Below are positions 11,361 through 24,800 of a stretch of DNA of 64,000 nt, in pieces. Below the pieces are notes generated by a model. It had not been told where the DNA came from, searched no databases, and saw only the letters and a program-made list of their open reading frames with translations. The number at the start of each line of letters is the position of its first letter. Positions within the stretch are counted from its first letter, which is position 1. The stretch lies in NCBI GenBank assembly GCA_035610835.1, contig CM069448.1:11842462-11906461 (forward strand), in the 5' to 3' direction. Origin of the DNA: Ophiura sarsii. Lineage: Eukaryota > Echinodermata > Ophiuroidea > Amphilepidida > Ophiuridae. The translations under genes were made by a program, and so were the position numbers.

Positions 11361-11708
11361 AGGTAGATGGTCCGATTGCTGGCCCGATTTTCATTTTCTA
11401 TTTGACATTAAAGGTCATTCTTAAAATTGTCGCATTCCAAAGTTTGAGTTGCATTACTCCCACGGTTCTATTTTTAGAGGCACAAGGTCACATAACATGT
11501 CCATTGAGTTGTACACAAACTGGTTGGTGGTTAACCAACTTTGGCAGTAATTCACCACTTTTTAGGCTATAATTTCTAAATGCAACATTTCTGGCCCCTA
11601 ATATTTTACAGACATAATGAGAAAAATAAGAAGATTCTTCTGATATCAAAATATCTTGATGTGAAAAAAAAAATCATAGCCCCCAAAAAGTGATCGGAAC
11701 ATACACCT
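11361..11708. mobile_element. Short TTAA-flanked inverted-repeat element (piggyBac-type MITE)
   Basis: The left end AGGTAGATGGTCCGAT and the right end ATCGGAACATACACCT are imperfect inverted repeats. TTAA flanks both (11357-11360 and 11709-11712), the target duplication expected for piggyBac-type elements. There is no transposase inside. Confidence 0.55.
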
Positions 11709-11712
11709 TTAA

Positions 11713-12240
11713 GAGGTCGTCAAAAATGAAAATAATTTCCATTCATTTTCCCTTCCCCATCTCCTCCCTCTTCTCTATCTAGGCCTTTGTTTGCAATAAA
11801 TATTCCAAAAATTACCTGAATTAATAGTATGTTGGGAAATTATACAGAGTGCAGACATTTCAGTATGAGTCCCAGCCATGGTCTAATTTTTTAAGTGGTG
11901 GGTGATTAATTTGATTGATCATATACAGGGCTGGAACTTCACCAGACAATGGAAAATTTGGCCATAAGTAACCCAAAACATAACTGAATTTTTCCCTTGA
12001 AGTAGGTGGAAATAGATAGACCTTGGACTTGAAGTGCGGTTTGGAAAACGTATGAAGTATGTTTATCTCTGCATAGCACCTGAAAGTATAATATTGAATT
12101 TAACATTATGATATGGTTGCTTTTATTTGTATTATTTTGTTCATTTTGTTTTGTTTTCAATTAATTTTTGTTACTATTACTTTCAAAATCAAAAAAGTTA
12201 TATTACGTATGCCTTAGCAAATGTTTAACCCCTCCTTTGT
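11713..12240. other. Non-coding stretch
   Basis: AT-rich. Nothing recognised apart from short chance frames. Confidence 0.5.
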
Positions 12241-12380
12241 TGGTTATCCCTAACCCGGTAGGGTTTTTGACCGGGATCACAATTTTTGAAGAAAAAACAC
12301 CAACTAAATCTCCGGGATTTGATCCGGGGACCCTCCGTTCTTAAGCCCTATGTCCCAACCACTAAGCCACGGCCCTCAGC
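12241..12380 (-). repeat. tRNA-derived SINE-like element
   Basis: On the minus strand the segment 12376-12312 starts AGGGCCGTGGCTTAGTGG, a good A box, and has GGATCAAATCC, a good B box, about 40 nt later. The intervening arm and loop sizes are tRNA-like. Further down is a CCGGTCAAAAACCCTACCGG hairpin. It is better read as a SINE head than a working tRNA gene, because a clean cloverleaf with acceptor stem is not evident. Confidence 0.5.
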
Positions 12381-13285
12381 TACTCGTTCGCGCAGTATAC
12401 TGCGCTCACTATATAGGCCTGGTTGAATACGTCATCGAAATCCGGCGGCGCATGCGTTTGGAGAGGGACTTACGATTGGCATTTTTTAGCATTCAGGGGG
12501 TTAGGGTTAAGATTGGAAAATTAATGTGCAATCGAACCTTGAGTAGGTGCAACAGTCACTTCTACATGTATGCTTCTATAGGAAGCTAATAATACAATTA
12601 TCATTCTGTTTATGTATGTTTGTTTAAATATTATATAATATAACTGGTTACTTTGGCAGTGGCTATGAACATTTGAGATATTTGAATAATTTATAATCTT
12701 TCATTTTATCTACATGTGCAAGGTACAAATTTCAAGTAGATTTCCATATTGTACCAGGCTGTGTATCTATCCTATCATGATAAAAAACACTGGTCCACAA
12801 CAGCTGTACTGATTGACCTTTTATCTAAGTAGGATATTGGTCAGTCCGAGATATTTTTGATTTTTGTTGTTAGGTGGTGGGGTGTGTGGGGTTTTTTTTG
12901 GGGGGGTGCGTTTGTTATTACCTGCAAACGAGGATGCACACCCGTTTTTGACATTCAAACTGCGGACACACCTGCAACCGAGGACGTCCTCGGCTTCCTG
13001 ATACGTTCAAAGTATTGCAAACAACATAAAAACGCTATCTAAACGAGGTCCTCTTTGGTGATACTCTCCCCATACACCCTTTAGGCCTCTGTTGGATAGC
13101 ACACAGTCTAGTTGGCGGTTTGACACCCAATTCGGCCGCCATTTTGGTCGTCGGTGTGTGTCCAGATTGGTGGGTCCTCATTTGGATAGTACCATGTTTG
13201 GTCCTCGTTCGGAGGTATTTACAAGTGGGGTGGGTGGGGGAATCGTCAATTAACAATTATTGGAAGAAAAGCCATTTTTGTTAGT
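12381..13285. other. Non-coding stretch
   Basis: No gene recognised. A G/T-rich low-complexity patch lies near 12866-12915. Confidence 0.45.
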
Positions 13286-13585
13286 GTTCAGTGGCGTACC
13301 CAGCTTTTGGAAACTGGGGGGGCCGACCATAGTTGTACCGACGAAATGCATGATGTACCGACAATGTTTTTTACAGACTCTCTAAAAAATCGTAAAACTT
13401 GCACAATTTTTTTCCCGTTACCATGCAGAGCTGTAATCTTGATAAGTGGGAGGGGGGTAGGGATGAAGTTGTCAGGATAACCGACCGAAAAAATTGCATG
13501 GTCAAAATCGCAAATCTACCGACGGAGGGTCGTTTTTACCGACGGGGTTATCTCAGGGGGGGGGGGGGGCCCTGGCATTGCCCCT
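13286..13585. repeat. Possible hAT-type transposon terminus
   Basis: CAGTGGCGTACCCAGC at about 13290 resembles a common hAT-type 5' terminus, followed by repeated CCGACGG/ACCGACGA-like words and a G run (13556-13569). No matching opposite end was found, so it may be a truncated copy. Confidence 0.3.
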
Positions 13586-14938
13586 AGCATTGGTTTGATC
13601 CCTCTCACAGGGTGTATTGTAGGTAATAGGGCAAAATAAGCACTGGTTTTACCCCTCTCCCAGGGTGTATTGTAGGGAATCATTGAGCAAAATTAGCACT
13701 TGTTTTACCCCTCTACCAGGGTGTATTGTAGGGAATCATTAGGGCAAATTATCACTGGTTTTACCCCTCTCCCAGAGCGTATTGTAGGGAATCGTTAGGG
13801 CAAATTAGCACTGGTTTTACCTTCTCCCATCAGGGTGTATTGTAGGGAGTAATTAGAACAAATTAGCATTGGTTTTATCCCTCTGCCAGGGTGTATTGTA
13901 GAGTGTAATTAGGACAAATTAGCACTGGTTTTATCCCTCTGCCAGGGTTTATTGTAGGAATAATTAGGGCAAAATTAGCACTGGTTTTACCCCTCTCCCA
14001 GGGTGTAGTGTAGGGAATCATTAGGGCAAATTATCACTGGTTTTACCCCTCTCCCAGGGTGTATTGTAGGGAATCATTGGGCAAAATTAGCACTGGTTTT
14101 ACCCCTCTCCCATCAGGGTGTATTGTAGGGAATCATTAGGGCAAATTAGCACTGGTTTTATCCCTCTCTCAGGGTGTATTGTAGGAATCATTGGGCAAAA
14201 TTAGCACTGGTTTTACCCCTCTCCCATCAGGGTGTATTGTAGGGAATCTTTAGGGCAAATAAGCACTGGTTTTACACCTCCCATCAGGGTGTATTGTAGG
14301 GAATCGTTAGGGCAAAATTAGCACTGGAGTTATCACTCTCCCATCAGAGTGTATTGTAGAGAGTAATTAGGGAAAATTAGCACTGGTTTTATCCCTCTAC
14401 CAGGGTGTATTGTAGGGAATCATTAGGGCAAATTAGCACTGGTTTTACACCTCTCCCATCAGGGTGTATTGTAGGGAATCGTTAGGGCAAAATTAGCACT
14501 GGAGTTATCACTCTCCCATCAGAGTGTATTGTAGAGAGTAATTAGGGAAAATTAGCACTGGTTTTATCCCTCTCCCAGAGTGTATTGTAGGGAATCATTA
14601 GGGCAAATTAGCACTGGTTTTACACCTCTCCCATCAGGGTGTATTGTAGGGAATCGTTAGGGCAAAATTAGCACTGGAGTTATCACTCTCCCATCAGAGT
14701 GTATTGTAGAGAGTAATTAGGGAAAATTAGCACTGGTTTTATCCCTCTACCAGGGTGTATTGTATGGAGTAATTAGGACAAAATTAGCACTGTGTTTACC
14801 CCTCTCCCAGGGTGTATTGTAGGGAATCACTAGGGCAAATTAGCACTGGTTTTAGCCCTCTCCCAGAGTGTATTGAAGGGAATCATTGGGCAAATTAGCA
14901 CTGGTTTTGCCCCTCTCCCAGGGTGTATTGTAGAGAAT
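13586..14938. repeat. Minisatellite: about 24 tandem units of about 57 bp
   Basis: Units contain TTAGCACTGGTTTTACCCCT, then CTCCCAGGGTGTATTGTAGG and a variable GGAATCATTAGGGCAAA-like tail. Unit starts can be counted from 13588 to 14896 at a mean spacing of about 57 bp. Between about 14262 and 14785 the array has a higher-order period of three units (about 172-178 bp, repeated three times), in which every second unit reads CTGGAGTTATCACTC. No coding frame persists. Confidence 0.95.
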
Positions 14939-15717
14939 TAGTGCAAATTTGGAATAAATGAGCCATGTAGATATCATGTAATTAAGTTAAATGGGTGATT
15001 TGGCTATGTTTTTGCTGCCCGTACCACTTTTGCACTCAATAGCCCCCCCCCCCCCCTGGTTTATTCAGCCCCTGTAAGGGTCACAGCCCTGCAAATTTCC
15101 CGTATCGCATTGCAATTTACACTTTAGAAATCATCAACTGCAATACAACTTTCAAAGGCTGTTGCAAATGTGCGATACAAGTTTTTGCAGCCCTAAATCA
15201 ATTTGCTATCGCGATTCAACTAAATTGCATCTTGACTTGAAGGAATTGCACCTTGACCTCAAATGTAAGGACAATTTTGCACCTCAAGAAAAATTCTATC
15301 ACTGGTATCACCCTAATCTCCTTCAATCTTTTGTTACTGATTATTACCATATTACCTCCATACCCTAGAATTGACTGACAAGACTGAAATGTAAATTCTG
15401 CGAGCATCACACCAAAACCAACCGGGCATTTAGCAGATAAATATCGAGTGTTGGCATGACATGAAATGATAACAGCGGGCAAACGCCACATACCGGCCTG
15501 CAAAATCCAAATAGGGGGATGCGTGATCACGGACAAACCAGCCACACTTGTGCGCAAACAACAGGACAAAAGGCCTTTTATGGATGCAAGACGGGATTAA
15601 ATCATTTCAAGGGCCGGTGGTAAATTTGAATTTGCTTAATTGCATTTCAAAAATTTGTGATTGGGCCTATGTTTAATCTCTCTCTTTATCTCTCTGTCTC
15701 CCTCTCTCTCATTGTAG
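14939..15717. other. Intron sequence upstream of the first recognised PARP exon
   Basis: Contains a C homopolymer (about 15044-15056) and ends in a long pyrimidine tract (15679-15710) leading to the acceptor at 15716-15717. No exon was seen in it. Confidence 0.6.
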
Positions 15718-15857
15718 CTGTGGAAACAATCTTGTCACGACAGAAGCACTCAATAAACCTTGAAGGCAGAGAGATTCGTCTGAAGATAGAGCCTGTCAAA
15801 ATGAGCAACGACGACAATCAAGATGGATCAATGGTCATGGGAGACAGTGGTGCATTT
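15718..15857 (+). CDS. PARP14-like exon: second half of an RRM plus linker start
   Basis: The acceptor follows a pyrimidine tract (TCATTGTAG) and the donor is TTT|GTAAGT. It encodes VETILSRQKHSINLEGREIR then LKIEPVK, the last helix and strand of an RRM. The linker peptide DDNQDGSMVMGDSGAF follows. The preceding RRM half was not found in the 15.7 kb upstream. Confidence 0.85.
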
Positions 15858-18800
15858 GTAAGTGAAACATTTATTTTGAATCAAAATATTTGTCAATATG
15901 GCAGTGAAATAAATGAAATAGACATGGATACAATTGTGTACTTATAGGCCTACTCTTTACAGGGTGTATCAAAAAAATTAGGACACTTTTTGATGATGGT
16001 TTAAATCCTTGTTAAATCACTGAAGCATGACCAATTTTTATTTCAATGTAAAGTACAACCGATAAAGACAAAATCCTGAAGAGATGAGAAAAATCCATCA
16101 TTAATGGAAAATTAAGGAAATTGTGACCTATTAGGCAAGGCAATCTAGTTTGTAGTATGTATAATGGTCATTCACACAGTAATAGTAGAGTAACATGAAC
16201 GCGCACACTATTTATGCCAAATCTACTTCTTATCATGCTAATGAACCATCTACAGTGGGTTCGAGAACTTTTTTTAATTTGCACAGAATATGCATGCATC
16301 TGATTTGTGGATCGTCTAGCCAGTATTGATTTGTGCCAGAATTAAATGAATTACCAAACTAATCTTTGCTATTGACTGATAGATTATTTTCTATGTTTAT
16401 AAATAAAATGTAAACCATGCTATTTACTGGTCTACATGTAAATCCCATTGTACAAACCAGTAAATGACATGGTTTACGCAAATTATGCTAGTTTTCTTAT
16501 TTTTCATTGGATTGATCTCATATTTTCAGGATATCATAATAATTAATTGGCTTTACATTGAGACTAAATTGGTCATGGTCCAATGATTATAACAAGTATT
16601 ATATCTTCATGAAAAAGTGTCCTATTTCTTTTGGATACACCCTGTATAGGCCTACTCTGTACTCAATACCACAGTATTTTATATAAATATGTCAGACTTC
16701 TCAGGGGTGTAAGGATATATTCCAAAAGTGACAACAACAACAAATGTCTACAGACCAAATGTTTTTTGTTTTAAGATGTTTAGAAATTTGTTTGAAATTG
16801 TTGAAACATATTTTGTGAACATTTTGAAACTGTTGAAAATCCACCAAATGTGCCCTTTTTTAGGTCGGGGTGCCAATCTGAATATCCCTACCTGAGAGAC
16901 TCATAGAACAGGGTGATGTTTTATTGTCTCCTAAAGAATGAATAAAAAAGCATTGATTTTAGGACTTTGGGCTGCTTATACAAATAATGTGATGATGAAA
17001 CAAAATAATAAACCTTTTTTTAAACATTCTGGCCCCCTACAAGCCCCCTGTCCTCCTTGATATGCCTATTTAAAATTCTACGGTATATCTTATCATATTC
17101 TTGTTTGTGTATATATACAGCATGATGAGGATGAGGAAGAGCAAAGCTGGGTGGAATTAAATTATTACCCAGATCCTGCAAGTTCTGAAGAGGAAGATCT
17201 ATACAGCGCAGCTACACAAAAACCACAGCAGCCTAATGTTGTATCACCACAGCGCCACTCTTCCATAACAAGTGGTAAAGAAAAATCGTCCAACAATGGT
17301 AACCAAAATGTTAGAGGAGATGCGGTTAATGTACCTCCAAGGTCGTCATCAACCAGTGTTGGTAACCAGAATGTTAGAAGAGAAGCAACACCTCCCCGGT
17401 CGTCCCAGGGTGGTGCTTCTTATGGCAGTCCATCTTCCAAACCAAGTGGTATGGAAACATCAACCAGTGTTGATAACCAGAATGTTAGAAGAGAAGCAAC
17501 ACCTCCCAAGTCATCCCAAGGTGGTGCTTCTTATGAAGATCCTTCTTATCAAAAACCCATCTTCAAAACAAATCCACAAAGGACGACTCCTGAAAGCCAT
17601 TCAGGTCAAAGAAGAGACACAGCGTCTTCAAGGTCTTCTCAAGGTGGTGATTCCTATGGCAGCCCATCTTCATCTTCCATACCAGGTGGTAATGAAACAT
17701 CAACCAGCGATGGTTACCAGAATGTTAGAGAAGATGCGGTTTATGTACCTCCAAGGTCATCCGAAGGTGGTGCTTCTTATGGCAGTCCATCTTCCAAACC
17801 AAGTGGTATGGAAACATCCCCCAATTTTGGTTACCAGAATGTTAGAAGAGAAGCGACACCTCCAAGGTCGTCCCAAGGCGGCACTTCTTATGGCAGTCCA
17901 TCTTCCAAACCAAGTGGTATGGAAACATCTCCCAATGTTGGTTACCAGAATGTTAGAGGAGAAGGAACACCTCCAAGGTCGTCCCAAGGCGGTGCTTCTT
18001 ATGAAGATCCTTCTTATCAAAAACCCACCTTCAATAAAATGCCACAAAGGACGACTCCTGAAAGCCATTCAGGTCGAAGTAGTAATCGATATGATCATAG
18101 ACATCAAGGCCAACCATTGAATTCCAAAGCCTCTGCACAGTTTCGAGATACTGATAAAACTCCTCATTGGGATGATCGTAGTGATAATAGCAGACAAGAC
18201 CAAGAATTTCAGGGAGGCAGTCAAGGAGATTATAATCAATCTTTTCAGGGACAACCCCATCAGTTCAAACCTGGAAGTGCCAAGCAAAATACTCACTATA
18301 CCCAAGATACATTTGCGGCAGAGGATGACATAGATGACAATCAAGATGATGGATCAATGCACATGGGGGAAAGTGGTGCATTTGGAGCCAACAGAAATAT
18401 ACGGGGCGGAAGTTCTGCAAGTGGTAAATCAAGACGGGGATTGGTAACAGATGATATACCGGGTAAAGCACATAGAGTTGGAGCAAACAAAAATGATGAT
18501 GGGCAGAAAGTCAAACAATGGAGCGGGAAAATGGGAAGAGGAGGTAATGCAGGGAACTACAACCAGAGTCCTGAAGGTAGAAAGTCGGCAAAGACTCATA
18601 GCTCGGATGATGAGAGTGAAGTGTTTACAGATGCAAAGACATTTCATAACAACCCACATGATGGCCATCATCATCAGCCAAGACCTGGTCAATTTAGCTC
18701 AGATCGCCCTCAAAGTCAGGATCATGCTGCAGAGGTTCCTCCTAGTTCATCATCGGCAGATGAGAAATCTGAATCCCAAACAGATGAAGGTGTGACCATT

Positions 18801-21800
18801 GAAGTATCCAAGTACAAGACCACAACGTCAGAAGACACATTGAGGATGTACTTCGAGAACCGAAGGAAGTCTGGAGGGGGAGACATTGATGTATTTGATA
18901 TCTGTCATGATATCTTGACAATTACTTTCCTGGATCCTGCAGGTGAGTCTAGCCCTGTTTTCAAAAATGTTAATATAAAAATGCAATAGATACTTTAGTT
19001 CCACAAAATTTCCAGATGGATATTAATGCTAGGAATTTTTCATTCTGTGGACTTAGATATTGAGGCTTCAAATCTTCAATTGTCAATGTCGTTGACGTTG
19101 GCCTAGTAAGTCCTTGTCCAAGGAAACATGCCAAGCAGTCGTGCAGGGTGCTATAAACAAATGCAAGTGTAAGTTCCATCTGTCTATACAGTTGTTGATG
19201 GGAGACTTCTCAATGTTGGTAATGCCGCAGACTAGAAGCTGGCAACTAATGGTGCTGTAATCGCCTCCACAGGCAAAAAATTCCAAATTGTGATAGCTTC
19301 GGAGAAGACAGATTTGACATAATGCCATTTCCAGATATTCATACATTGGTTTTCAAATAATACTTAGTAATAATAGAAAATTGCTTCTCTTGCACTTCTA
19401 CACAGTGCCTTATTCACTGGTGTAGTGCACATTAAAATATAACCATTAGGCCAAATTAAATTAATTGTTTGTCTCAAAGCTCCTCTCCTGTTGTAAAACT
19501 AATGCGGAATGCGGGTTTATTTCAAGTTTTTTTTAAATATAAAATATTGAAATCCTTGTAAAAGTGAACTTTTGTATTTAAGATGATGTGATCAATGAAA
19601 ATCTGAAAAATCTGTGAAATTTTGGGATTTTTTTTTTTTTTGAAAAAAAAAAGAAAGAAAAAAGAAGAAGTTTTTTTTCAGATTTTTATTTTTCTAATGC
19701 GCATCAATAAACTAACGCGCGCGGGAGCTGTGAGACAAACAATTAATTTAATTTGGCCTTACCAGGTCAACTGGCTGTTACAAACCATTGATCATAACAC
19801 AAAGCTTATGGCAATGTTATTATTTTGAACAGATGTACATGTATGGGTCCAGACTTGGACCAATAACTTTGAGTTACTTGATGTGCAATACGTCAACGCA
19901 TTGCCTGTATGATTGAAATAACTATTTTTGCAGATTTTTAAAAGCAAGGAATAATGTTTGTTTAACATACAGGGTGAGTTAAAAAGACTGCAATAGCGGA
20001 AAGAAGCCATTTTGTTTTCAAAACCAAAATGATTTTTAAAACTTTTTAATAATGATGTATTTAATCCTAACTTTGTGTGAAAAAAAGAAGTTGATCGCAT
20101 TTTTCGTTTGTCTTTGGTGACCCTCTTTGCTGCACAACCAAATTTACCTGTTTGTCCACGAGCACAGTGATTTTCATTTGAAATGGCATACATTGCATTT
20201 TCATATTGGAATATCCCGCCAACAAAAAAATATAAAATGTCAGTTTTTTATTAAAATTTAGAACATTATACGCTTTCACAGCATGGGTATGGTTATAATT
20301 AATTATGCTAACTCACATGTAAACAAATAGGATGCATCAAATTCTAATAACATCACAAATGAACTCAAGTTTCCAAATTTGAATGGGAGACACGTTTGAT
20401 CTTATGCATATTTTGGGTATCTCGTGGACAAACATGTGAAATGGGTGCACTGGTCAAAAGGTTCACCAAAGGCAAACGGAAAATGATATTGACTTCATTT
20501 TTTCACACAAATTTAGGATTAAATACATCATTCTTGCAACGTTTAAAAAGTTTTAAAATTCATTTTGGTTTTGAAAACAAAATAGCTTCTTTCCACTATT
20601 GCAGTTTTTTTGACTCACCCTGTATAAACTAAAATCATCTCTGATTTAATTTGAGCTCCCTAGTCCCACTAACCATTTATCAACTGCCATTGATACAATG
20701 AATGAACATCTATATTCAACTCTTTTATTTTTTGATATAGTTGCTGATCGAGTTGTGCGGCGCACTCACAAGTTGGAAGGGGCTACCCTCACTGTGATCC
20801 CGGTGGAGAAAAAGAAAGAGCGTCCTCAGCGACCTGTAGACGAATATCGGCTTCTTCTAACAGATATACCAGATGGTGTTGAAAATGAGACTCTGATGTT
20901 GTTCATTGAAGGCCGAACTAAGATTGATGAGGACCCAGATGTTGTTTATGGGGAAAGACCAGGTACCGCAATGATACGGTACAGCAGTCCCATTAAAGGT
21001 AAGAGTAACTAACACATTATGTGTAAATTGCCCAGTTGCCCTATAATATTGAACCACCTTCACCTACAAAAGGTTCTGGTTATATATTGTTTGGGCAAAT
21101 AGTAAAATATGTAACTTTATTCTACAATATTTTATATTTGATATAGCTGCTTGTTTGTTGATCTGGTAACTTCATTGTGTGCAATTGCTAAACAGATCGT
21201 GTCTCATAGAGTCATATTGCTCCTAGCTTATGACATTTAAAGAATTTCTTCACTGAATTTAATGCAAGTGAACATAATGCAGAACTATGATAACCCTCAT
21301 GAGCACTACCTGCCTATATATTAGCATCTAAGTACAATTTGATTGGTTACAAAGAGAGTTATACCATACATTTGGCCAATCAGAGATACAATAAGAATGG
21401 TGGTATGGTTGATAAAGAGATGTAAATGCACTTTTTTGATTGGTTACTCACAGGGGTATATCACATTATATCCTGTTATGAGCCAATCAGAGACGCTGTG
21501 AGAAAGCAGGTAGTGCTCATGGGGTTAAGCAAAGCAATGTATCAGTGATGGTGTTTATGCTATTATTTGATGCCAAATTCATTCAAATGGTATTATCAAG
21601 TGCATGTTTTTGTTTATAAATATTCTTGATTTTGTATATGTTTTTATTTCAGATATCAATGCTGTAATTCTGAACTTCAGCAAAAGAAAGCTGAAAGGTG
21701 TACACATCAAAGTATCACATGTGGAGTTTTCCGACTGCATCTTGGTGCAGAACCTCAAACCTGAAACAACTGTGGATACCGTCGAGCTCTACTTTGAAAA

Positions 21801-24800
21801 CGAACGGAAGAGCGGTGGTGGACTTGTTCGAGAGGTGCAACTAGATGAAGAGAAAAATCAGGCCATTGTGTATTTTGAAGACTGGAAAGGTGAGTACATA
21901 CAAAAGAAAGCCTGTGTTAAAATTAAGGGGGGGGGGGGTGGGTCCAGGCACCCTAGTGTATGTTTGGGCAATTTTACTACTGTCACCAAAATACCTACTT
22001 TTTGGAAAACTATTATAAACTAAACATCTTTTTCTGAAGTGTTTGCAAATTGTTCACCAAAATTATTGGGTGGTGGGGGAGGCAATTTCCAGCCTTTCAC
22101 TCCATGCAATCCATACTTGAGTGCCCCCCCCCCCCCCCCCCCGGCTATATAACACATCAAGCCATATTGCCTATCTATAGTGACATGTGACATTGTTTTT
22201 GATTTCAAGGAGATTCCTTTCTTCTCACCTTCAACAAAATTGTGAGAATCTAATGATTCTTGTAATATTTGCTTACTTTTTCTGTACCAATTTAAGGGCA
22301 AGAATGTATTTATTCTTGTCTCAAATTCATGCGCTGATCCATTTGGTTTTTAGCAGGGTGTTTCAAATTTGTGAAATTATCTATTTGCTGGTAATATTGG
22401 CATAATATGATATTAATTCACAAAACAAAAATTTGCAAGTTGTAGAGTCCATTTCGTAACTATTTCCATTTTTTTGCACATCTGTCATTGTATGTGTTGA
22501 TTAAACTGTATTGTCTTGATCAATTAGATTAAATTGTGTTATATCATTCAGTTTGGCCTTTCAAGCCATGATTAAAGTTTGATGAATTTATGTTTATAGG
22601 CCTATTTTCCTTGGATTTAATTTATTAATCATATCATCTGTAAATATATCTGTAAAATACTTTTCATCTTTTCTTTGATTTCACAGTTGTGAAGCGTGTC
22701 ACCTCTCAGCGACGACATGAACTCTCAAAATACGTCTTAAAGGTAACAGTTTTCGAAGATTGTCTTGGATCCGAGATATCGACAGATGGCCCAACACCAC
22801 AAGTTCCCAAGCCATGTGTTGTGCAAGTTGATCCGGAAATAGCGGGATATGTTATGGGAGACGGAAGTCCACACATGTCCCGGCTAGAGCAAGAATTGCA
22901 GAAGGTGAACGCAAGTATTGAATGGCCCCCTGAACAGAAAATGAGCTCATGCAAATTAACACCAGACATCAGTCGAGCATCTGATCCAGGCGTATGGCGA
23001 GATTGGACAAAGAGAGCTACCACTGCTATTGAAGAGTTCTTCCAGGAATATGAAGCTGACGAATTTCAAGTAGACCAACAATTCTGGGAAAAGGTCTGTG
23101 AGGAACTGCAAAAGCTAAACCTCAATTCTGTACGACCAGTCCTGCGACGCGACAACGGCGCTATACTTTTGCTTGGCCTTTCAGCAGATGTCAAACACTC
23201 AAAGAATAAACTTGCATCGTATGTGGATGACTTGGAGAGGATTGCAGAGAGGGAAAGACAGATCGTAACTAAACGAATGGACTTGCGACCCGAGAAGGTC
23301 AAGCTTCTGGTTTTGTGCCGTATTACAGATGATGTCGAAAGAGACAATGGGAGAGTCAATTTTCGCTTGATACCTGATTCCAATGAGGTACAGTGCCAAG
23401 GTATGGCTAGCGATGTTGCAGAAGCATGTTTAGCTGTGTATGCTAAACTAGATTTACTAAAACAACACACTGTTGAGATCAGTGCAAACAAAAGTAGATT
23501 CATGGACTATGTTCTAGACAAAATTCACGAAATATTTGCATCGAAAAACATACGAGCGGCATGCAACACTGAAGGATGTAAGCTTACAGTCAGTGGATCA
23601 GATGAACAAGCAACGCAACGTGCGCTCGTCTATATAAAGTCAAGCATAGTTGAGAGGAATTTAAAAACAGAACGTGATGCAACTATTAACGTTCTCCAGT
23701 CCCCAAAAGGGAGAAAGTGTTTGAGTGACATCAACAACCAAAAGGCTGCACTTACAGTGGTCAATGTAGAGGCCAGACAGGTAGAGATCACCGGATTCAA
23801 GAATGATGTTGAAAATGCTTTGGCCGTGATCGGAGAATTTATTGAGAAAAATGTTATCCTTGAGAGGCGTGTTCCATTGATTAGAGGAAAAGTGCATTTC
23901 CTGACAGAGCATTATGGTCGAGATTTGAAAAATATCTCTGATGATAATCAACGACACATGGTGCAAATTAAGCCAATACGTGGCGGCCGACAGAGCGGAT
24001 TTCTTATCACAGCGACAGAGCAAGGAATGGAGGTCGGTATGCAGAATCTTAATAGTCTCATTAAGAAAGTTGTTGATCAACAACTCCCTGTGAATAAACC
24101 AGGAATTCCTCGACTGCTCCGACAAGACAAGGGAAAACGTTTCCTGAAGACAATCGAGAAAGATAACGAGTGCATCGTAGACACAAACTCCACCGGACTT
24201 GACTCGTTTGATGAAGACATTGGGCCGAGCATTGATGTACCTAGAGTTCAAGTCTTGCGCCAACATGCAGTTCCTGGAGGATGTCAGGTTTTGGTGTGCA
24301 AAGGTGATCTTACTACAGAAAGCGTAGATGCCATTGTAAATGCGGCTAACACCAAGCTAGAGCATGTGGGAGGATTGGCAAAAGCCATTGTCGATGCAGG
24401 TTAGTGTGAAATGAAAAAGTCTAGTTAAAGGTATGGTTTGATCAGCTCCAAATTGGCAAAGCCTCCTTACAGCAGCGAATGAATACAGAAAGACGCGAGT
24501 GCGCATGACAGCAACGGCGAACTGTACATAATAAGCATGACCCGTACGTCGTCCCAAACCGTGCGCGTGTGGCCATAACTGTGCAAAAAACACTTGGATT
24601 ATTTTTCCGCAAAGAGAAATAAAACCTGAATATTTTTCGCCAATTTGGAACTGATTAAACTATACCTCTTATAATAGCAGACTATATAGTAGATTTTTTT
24701 ACCAGAAAAACCTTTGACTTATAAAATAGAAAATTAAATAAATGATTTGTCTTTACGAAAAATATAAATTTTCAAGTGATTCTCACATATAAATGGGGTT

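Noticed and set aside
12312..12376. Functional tRNA gene
   Set aside because: A and B boxes are present but no clean cloverleaf with acceptor stem is evident; more likely a SINE head.
13586..14938. CRISPR-like regular repeats
   Set aside because: Units are contiguous, 57 bp and diverged, with no spacers; a eukaryotic minisatellite.
17272..18795. Long frames overlapping the repeat exon in other frames and on the minus strand
   Set aside because: Repeat units without stops create long shadow frames; only the frame that joins RRM exons in phase is credible.
19792..20632. Similar open frames on opposite strands (133 and 78 codons)
   Set aside because: They are the two arms of one palindromic MITE read on each strand, not genes.
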